A stretch of DNA of 64,000 nucleotides. It comes from Bubalus kerabau. Lineage: Eukaryota; Chordata; Mammalia; Artiodactyla; Bovidae. The stretch is taken from positions 868,001-932,000 of the forward strand of contig NW_026577930.1 of NCBI RefSeq assembly GCF_029407905.1, read 5' to 3'. A program made the position numbers and the translations under genes. The notes under the pieces are model-generated. The model searched no databases and was not told the origin of the DNA. It was given only the letters and a program-made list of their open reading frames with translations. Position 1 is the stretch's first letter, and each line of letters starts with the position of its first letter. Positions 57,241-64,000 of the stretch are shown here, piece by piece.

Positions 57241-59980
57241 AAAATTCATTTTCAGTTTCTTTTCTCATATAGGTTATCCCAGAATATTGATTAGAGTTCC
57301 CTGTGCTATGCAGGAGGTCCTTATTGGTTATATATTTTATATATAGGGGTGTGTGTACATTGATCCCAAGCTCCTGATTTTTCCCTTCCTCACTACATTT
57401 CCCCTTTAGTACCCATAAGTTCGTTTTCAGGATCGGTAAGTTTTCTGTTTTGTATTAAGTTCATTTTATCACTTTTTTAAATTAGACTCCACATATGAAG
57501 GATATATTTGTCTTTGACTTACTTCACTTAGTATGACAATCCCTAGGTCCATCCATGTTGCTGCAAATGGCATTCTTTCCTATGGCTGAGTAATATTCCT
57601 TTGTATTTCTGGACCACATGTTTATCTACTCCTCTGTTGATGGACATTTAGGTTGCTCCCTTGTCTTGGGTATTGTAAATATTGCTGCAATTTACATTGG
57701 GGTGATTGTTCCATTTTCGAATTATGATTTTCTCAGGATATATGTTCAGGAGTCAGATTGCTGGATATTATGGTAGTATGATTTTTCTATTGCGTTTTAC
57801 TGAGTATAATTAATTTAAAATGTTGTGTTAGTTTCAGGTGATTCAGTTATACATTCACATATTCACTCATTTTCAGAGTCTTTTGTCATACAGATTACTA
57901 CAGATTATTGAGTAGAGTTCCCTGTGTTATACAGTAGGTGCTTTGGGGTTATTGCTATTATATATATATATTAGTTGTAGATGTGGGCTTTCCAAGTGGC
58001 ACAGTGGTAAAAAATCACCTGCCAATGCAGGAGACACAAGAGAAGTGGGTTCAGTCCCTGGGTCCCTGGGTCAGGAAGATCCCCTAGAGCAGGAAATCAC
58101 AACTCACTCCAGTATTCTGACCTGGAAAATTCCATGGATGGAGGGTCCTGGTGGACTACAGTCCATGGAGTCATGAAGAGTCAGACACAGCAGTCATGTA
58201 TGTTTATCTCAGGCGCCTAAAGTGTCCCTCCCCCAGCATGTCTCCAGTGGTAATCATAAGCTTGTTTTCGATATCCATAAGTTGGTTTCTATTTTGTAAA
58301 TGAGTTTATTTGTGAAGTGAAATGAAAGTCGCTGTCTTATCTGACTCTTTACAACCCCATGGCCTATATAGAATTCTCCAGGCCAGGATACTGGAGTGGG
58401 TAGCCGTTCCCTTCTCCAGGGGGTCTTCCCAACCCCAGGATCAAAGCCAGGTCTCCCACATTGCAGGTAGATTCTTTACTAGCTGAGCCACCAGGGAAGC
58501 CAGTTCATTTGTGTCATTTTTTAAAAATTAGATTCCACTTACGAGTGATAACATATGATATTTGTCTTTCTCTGTCTTACTTTACTTAGTATGACGTTCC
58601 CTATGTCCATCCATGTTGCTGCACATGTCATTGATTAATTCTTTTTATGGCTGAATAATATTCCATTGTATATATTTACGACATTTGCTTTATTCATTCC
58701 TCTTTGATAGACATTTAGGTTACTTCCATATCTTCACTAATATATATAGCTCTGCAATGAAGATTGAAGTGCATGTATATTTATGAATCATGGTTTTCTC
58801 TGGATATGTACCAGGAGTGGGATTGGAAAATCATATGCTAACTCTATTTTTCATTTTTCAAGGAACTTCCATAATATTCCCCATAGTGACTGTGTCAGTT
58901 TGCATTCCCAATGATAGTGCAACAGTGTTCCCTTTTTTCCACACTCCATCATTGTTGTTTGCAGATCTGGGGATGATGACCATTCTGGCTGGTGTGAGGT
59001 GATACCTCATTGTACTTTTCATTTGCATGTTTCTGATAATTAGTGATGTTGAGCATCTTTGCATATGCTTTTTGGTCATCTGTATGTCTTCTTTGAAGGA
59101 ATGTTTGTTTATACACTCTGCCTACTTTTTATGGGATTGTTTATTTGACACAGAGGTGCATGAGCTATTTATATATTTTGGAGATTATTGTGCTGTTGTT
59201 TGCTTTGTTTGCAAATATTTCCTCTCATTCTGTGAGTCGTCTTTTTGTTTTTGGTGTCTTTTGCCTGTGGAAGCTTTTGACTTTCATTAAAGGTCACCTG
59301 TTTGTTTTTGTTTTTATTTTAATTACTCCAGGAGGTGGATCAAAAACCATTTTACTAAAACAAAAAAATACTGCTGCAACTTATGTCAAACAGTGTTCTG
59401 CCTAGGTTTTCCTCTGAGGGTTTTATAGAATCTGGGTTTACATTTCAGTCTTTGATCCATTTTGAGTTTATTTTTTGTATGGTGTTAGAGAATGTTCTAC
59501 ATTCATTATTTTACATGTAACTGTCCAGTTTTCAAGGCACCACTTATTGAAGAGACTGTCTTTTTTGGTTCGCTAGTATTTTGTTGAGGATTTTTCCATC
59601 TGTGTTTTTCAGTGACATTGGCCTGTCATTTTTTTGTTTGTTTGTTTTCGTGTGTGCTTCTCTGTCTGGTTTTGCTCTCAGGGTGATGGTGGCCTCATAG
59701 AATGAGCTTGAGTGTTCCTCCCTCTGTAATTCTTTTTGGAAGAGGTTGATAGAATCTCTAAGTGTTGGATAGAATTATCCGAGAAGCCACCTGATCCTGG
59801 ACATTTTATTGGAAAATTTTAAATCACTGTTTCAGTACTTGTGATCTGTCTACTCACGTTCTCTAGTTCTTTCTTGTTTAGTCTTGAAAGGCTGTACCTC
59901 TCTAAGAATCTGTGCATTTCTTCTAGATTGTCCATTTTATTTGCATAGAGTTGTTTATAGTAGTCTCTTATGATACTTGG
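56520..59980 (-). mobile_element. Stack of nested L1 3'-end fragments, arm B
   Basis: Counterpart of 17245-21010. Bov-tA SINEs are at 57985-58195 (plus) and 58318-58502 (minus). The L1 insertions at 17884 and 19416 of arm A are absent. Confidence 0.82.
57188..57240. repeat. Compound (AC)n(AT)n microsatellite
   Basis: About 14 AC followed by about 12 AT units. Arm A has only a short TA run at the same place (18060-18071). Confidence 0.97.
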
Positions 59981-62804
59981 AGTTCGACACGAGTGTATTC
60001 TTAATGAAACCAGCCCTGATTACCTTCTTGTGGTGTGAGCATAAATGTAAGATGAGGGAATATAAAGCAGGAAAAGTCTCCCCTCCACACACAGAAGAAT
60101 GCACCCTAATCTGGCTAAGGAATTTCTTTTTTTTTTTTTTTCTCCTTCCAGTTTTATTGCAATATAATTGACTTACAGCACTGGGTAAGCCTAAGGTGTA
60201 CGGCACAATGATTTGACTTACACACACAATGAAATGATTGCCACAGTAAGTTTAGGGAACATCCGTCATCTTATATAGATATAAAAGAAAAGAAAAAAAA
60301 TTTTCCTTGTTTCGATGCACCATATAGGATGCTTGGGGCTGGTGCACTGGGATGACCCAGAGGGATGGTACGGGGAGGGAGGGAGGAGGGTTCAGGAAGG
60401 GAAACACGTGTATACCTGTGGCAGATTCATGTTGATATATGGCAAAACCAATACAATATTGTAAAGTTAAAAAATAAAATAAAATAAAAATAAAGAGAAA
60501 AAATCAGATGAAGGAAGTAAAAACGTCACACTTCCAGTTATAAGATAAATCAGTACTAGGGATGCAATGTCTTTGGGCTTCCCCCATTGGTTCAGATGGT
60601 AAAGAACCTGCCGGCTAAGGAATTTCATACAATAGGGCACATTCTGGTGTTTCCTCACTAAAAAGTCCAGTCCTATTGTATATCAGCCGGAATAGCGGGA
60701 GGTAGTACTGAACTACTTTTATATATTTGTGCATGTGTGATGTTAAAAATGAAATTTTACCAGGAAAAATAGCCATTGGTTATGGTCTTAAAGGCCATGG
60801 GCTACATAGAGGCCTTGGAATGAATGTATTTCCCCTGGAAATTGCCCAGACATCTAGATTTGCTTGTCGGTGATCTCTGCTGGAGGGGTAATGTATTTTG
60901 GTCATCTACCAGACAGATTAAACCCCAGCATGCTCAGAAAGGAAGTGAGGATATCGGTGTTTGAATGTGTGTGCTCCTGAATTGCTACCTGAGTCTAAGA
61001 CAGCTTCCTCTTTCACTTTCTTCAATGCGATGCAATTGCTCTCTCAGCCTCCTACTCACTAGGTAAGTTTTTCTACGTGGAGACTGAGACAGAGACTGAA
61101 CTTCTATAGGACTCTGCTCAGTAGACAAGCATGCCCTCAGCACTTGGCGGGGCAGAAATATTAGAAGCCTGTGACCAAATGGGCTGCAGTCTTGGAACTG
61201 GTGGGACAGATTCCTTGGAAGCTGGGTAGTATGTGTGCCTTTCAAGCTACAGTTTGACAACCACATATAATAATGGAAAACTTTTCAGGGTTCTTTAAGT
61301 GAACCCTCAGATCCAAGCTGGTCACCTTGAGACTGTCCATTCTTCTCAGTGGTTTCTCCAGGGAACTCATACAGCCAGTGCTTTCCAGAAACCAAACTAG
61401 GAGAAGGAATGGGTCCTAAATTAAGGGGCAATGCCTCAAGTTTGCCCATTTTCTTCCTAGAGAGGAACAAAGTGCTCTGAGCCACAGATAGAGAAGCCCT
61501 GAAGGCTTTCCTACAGCTCCCACGAATGCAATGGCTTTCCAGGGAGACCTCAAGCTCCTGATAAGAGTGCTGGTTGACGTCAACTTCTATCCATGAAGGC
61601 TGGGAAGAGGCAGCAAGCATTGGTTAAAGACAGTTGGTCCAGGCTCTGTTTGCTGGCCAAAAGGTAAACTATTTTGAGCACTACAGTGGAAGAAATTGGT
61701 CAGTCAACTGCAGAGCTCAGTTTGGGCTGAGGAGTGGCCAGGAAGAGCCAAGACAGATGACCCAATAGTAATAAATTCCATCCAGGCACCAAAACGCCAA
61801 ACTTCAAGCAATAGCCTGAAAAGAGACATGTGAAGGAAACTAAGCCTCTGATAATCACCTTTCTTAAATACCAATTAATCCAACCTTGTCAGTGCTTATG
61901 TAACACTCCAGTCCTGGTGGTAGAAAACTCTGGGACCTGGGATTATCATTTTCTACAGAATTTGAGACTCATTAACCAAATCGAGGATGATTTCCCACAA
62001 GCTTGAAGAATGTACAAGGAGAAATGGTGGGATTGACACATAAAGCATTGACCAGTTTAAACTGGTTTTGCCTTCTTAAAACAGGTTGTTGATTAATCAT
62101 ACCTTGAGTTATTTTTAGAGGCAGCACTATGCATGTGCCAAAAAGGAGCCTATGTTTCCAGGATGACTGCAGAACCAAGAGGGTTCAGTCTGTGGAACTC
62201 TCAGAGTAGGAATGTTGCCAGGGGAGAACTGTGAAGTCCTTCAATATGGAAAATCAGGCTTCTAGCAGCATGAATAGCTTACATGAACTAATTCAAGACT
62301 AGCCAATTAGCTTCTAAGTTTGCAGTTCCCCTAAACCCTTTCATTTTACCTCAAACTCTGGATTGAGGAGACAGATATGAGAGCCCCACTTCTGTCTTCT
62401 TGCTAGTCCACCTTGGATTAAAGTTTGTCTCTCAAAAGCCTGTTCCATAGTATTGGCTTCTAGGTGCATCAGGCAGTAAGCCCTTGCTGGGGAACACTAG
62501 CGACTGATAGGCCTGGAATTAGATTCCTCTCTGAATTCCTCTAGATCCGACGCTGTTATACTCCTCTTGCCCTAAAGCAGAACTTGTGTTCCTTAACACT
62601 CAAATGTATCTTGGGATAAAAGCAAGGATTGTGGATATATTCCAATACACTTCTTCAGGCACAAAGCCTTGAGGGCTACATCAATAAATGACAGGAATAA
62701 AGAAGAGAAACAGATGATAGGGACAGTAAGTTCGTCTCTCTGTGCAGTGTCCAATAACCTCAATCAGAATAGCACAAAACCATCTTGGATCACTTTTTTC
62801 CTTT
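59981..62804. other. Duplicated non-genic block, arm B
   Basis: Counterpart of 21011-24165: the composite L1 insertion with TSD (about 60124-60605), the unassigned 1.2-kb block (about 60737-61930) and the second LTR-like copy (about 61930-62490). No gene recognised. Confidence 0.6.
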
Positions 62805-63234
62805 AGAATTGTACTCATATCTCAGATATGGTGACTTGGGTTCTAGATCACTGCAGTAAAGTGAAAATGGCAATAGAGTAAATCAGTAGGAATTTGGGGG
62901 ATTCCCAGTGCTTATAAAAGTTGTTAATCCTATTGTACACTTACTAGAAGATGTCTAAAAAATGCACATAGCTTAATTTACAAATGTAAGACAGTTACAA
63001 TAGTAACAAAGACCACTGATCAGAGCACCATAAGAAATAAAATAAGGAAAGAGTTTAAAATATTTAAAGAATTAACACTATGTGGAACAGGGACCCCAAG
63101 TGAATACATGATGTTGGGAAAATGATGCCATAGACATGTTCAATGCATGGTTACCATAAACTTTCAGTTTGCAATGAAACACAGTATTTGTGACGCATGA
63201 TTACATGCAGTAGAATGTTTGAAAAGTATGCCTG
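62805..63234 (-). mobile_element. Tigger1-type MITE, arm B
   Basis: Counterpart of 24166-24590, closing AAAGTATGCCTG at 63234. Confidence 0.75.
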
Positions 63235-63279
63235 TCAATCAATTAAAACCAGTCATGAAAAGAGACTGACTCTGGCTTT

Positions 63280-64000
63280 TGAAAAGGATGGAAGCAGCAT
63301 TTTTCTCTGGGAGCACACCCCATTCTACCCCGTGCCTTCTGTGTTATTTTCTCCATCTCAGGTCCAGTCTGGGACATGAAACTGTAAGGTTTGCATTAAG
63401 GACACTGCTCAAGAGTTTACTGGGATGTGGTGTTCCCCAGGAATCCTTTAATCCAAGAGATAGAGAAAATTTGGGCCCCCGTAAGTGGGGACTGGAGAGC
63501 AACCACCATAAAATACAGGTCATTCAGAGACCTGCCCAAACTTGCTCTCAGGCTTAGAATGCCCAGACAGGACATGCCCTCTTATAAGCCTTGTAGTTCT
63601 CTGTGAGGTCAAAGTCTCAGTCTAAGAAGAATGGCCTCAGTTCAGTAGAGGGAGAATCTCAGGTTGGAGGGTCAGGTCCCAGGACTGGCCAGGACCATGG
63701 TGAGGTCCCTGAGTGAAGAAAGAAGTATCACTAGACCCACAAATGAGGAGGCTTTACATACCCCTGCCCCTATTCCTAACCCCAGAGGCTCCAGGCAGAG
63801 TTATAGGGATCAGAAGCCTCTTCATTTCTGTCTGGTCTCAGCGAGGGAATGGATGGAACCCCAGTTCTGAGGAGGGTGGCATCTTGGCCATCACCACTGG
63901 GAAGATGAGGACCATCAGTGCTTATGAGAGGGTCTCTCCCACCATGGAGGAAGGCTAATGGAGTGGCACTGCTCCTGTCAAGGAGAGATGCACAGAGAAG
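63280..64000 (+). pseudogene. MAGE cassette 1' : 5' region, cut by the window end
   Basis: Counterpart of 24640-25356 (CCAGGAATCCTTTAATCC near 63437; GATGAGGACCATCAGTGC near 63904). Whether a coding exon follows lies beyond the window. Confidence 0.65.

Larger units (their letters stand above)
50750..64000 (+). repeat. Segmental duplication arm B
   Basis: Direct-orientation partner of 9800-25356, still matching at the window end. It lacks three Bov-A2 and two L1-tail insertions of arm A. It has lost two intervals present in arm A (about 12560-13050 and 13590-14660), and it has gained a BovB fragment (53229-53600) and an expanded CA/TA microsatellite (57188-57240). Confidence 0.93.

Overview
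This window looks like ruminant, very probably bovine (Bovini), genomic DNA from an X-linked MAGE-B region. The evidence is the repeat fauna: BovB (RTE) LINE sequence, Bov-A2 dimer and Bov-tA SINEs, CHR-type SINEs and young artiodactyl L1. The only intact-looking protein gene is a MAGE-B family gene, and placing it on the X chromosome follows from where MAGE-B genes lie in mammals. There is no operon-like or prokaryotic structure. Almost every other open frame is a relic of a transposable element.

Layout. Positions 1-9786 hold a 5'-truncated BovB fused to the 3' UTR of a nearly full-length, coding-dead L1; both are on the minus strand. From about 9.8 kb to at least 25.36 kb lies arm A of a large direct segmental duplication, and arm B occupies about 50.75 kb to the window end. 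Each arm carries, in the same order: a Tigger2 transposase fossil, L1 tails, a BovB 3' end, an ERV-type LTR, a stack of L1 3' fragments, a second LTR-like copy, a Tigger1-type MITE and the 5' part of a MAGE cassette. The arms differ by discrete insertions and deletions, several with visible target-site duplications.

The 24.6-49.2 kb core is a series of at least five diverged MAGE cassettes. Only the third (about 37.5-44.5 kb) keeps an open gene, at 41381-43363. The others have lost all or most of the coding exon: cassette 1 joins 5' sequence to 3' UTR, cassettes 2 and 5 keep only the C-terminal codons and 3' UTR, and cassette 4 keeps only 5' sequence. The core also holds a processed UBE2D3-type pseudogene with target-site duplications, LTR-like sequence, L1 fragments and SINEs.

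The MAGE-B gene is the most interesting locus. Its MAGE homology domain is complete and sits between two tandem-repeat tracts: an N-terminal 10-residue repeat (30-bp units, the first three identical) and a C-terminal 16-residue repeat (48-bp units arranged as 144-bp triplets). The last repeat block carries an apparent 1-bp deletion. It diverts the frame into a Leu/Pro-rich tail, while the frame that continues the repeat ends ten bases earlier.

All boundaries and similarities were read by eye. Identities are impressions from sampled lines, not computed values.
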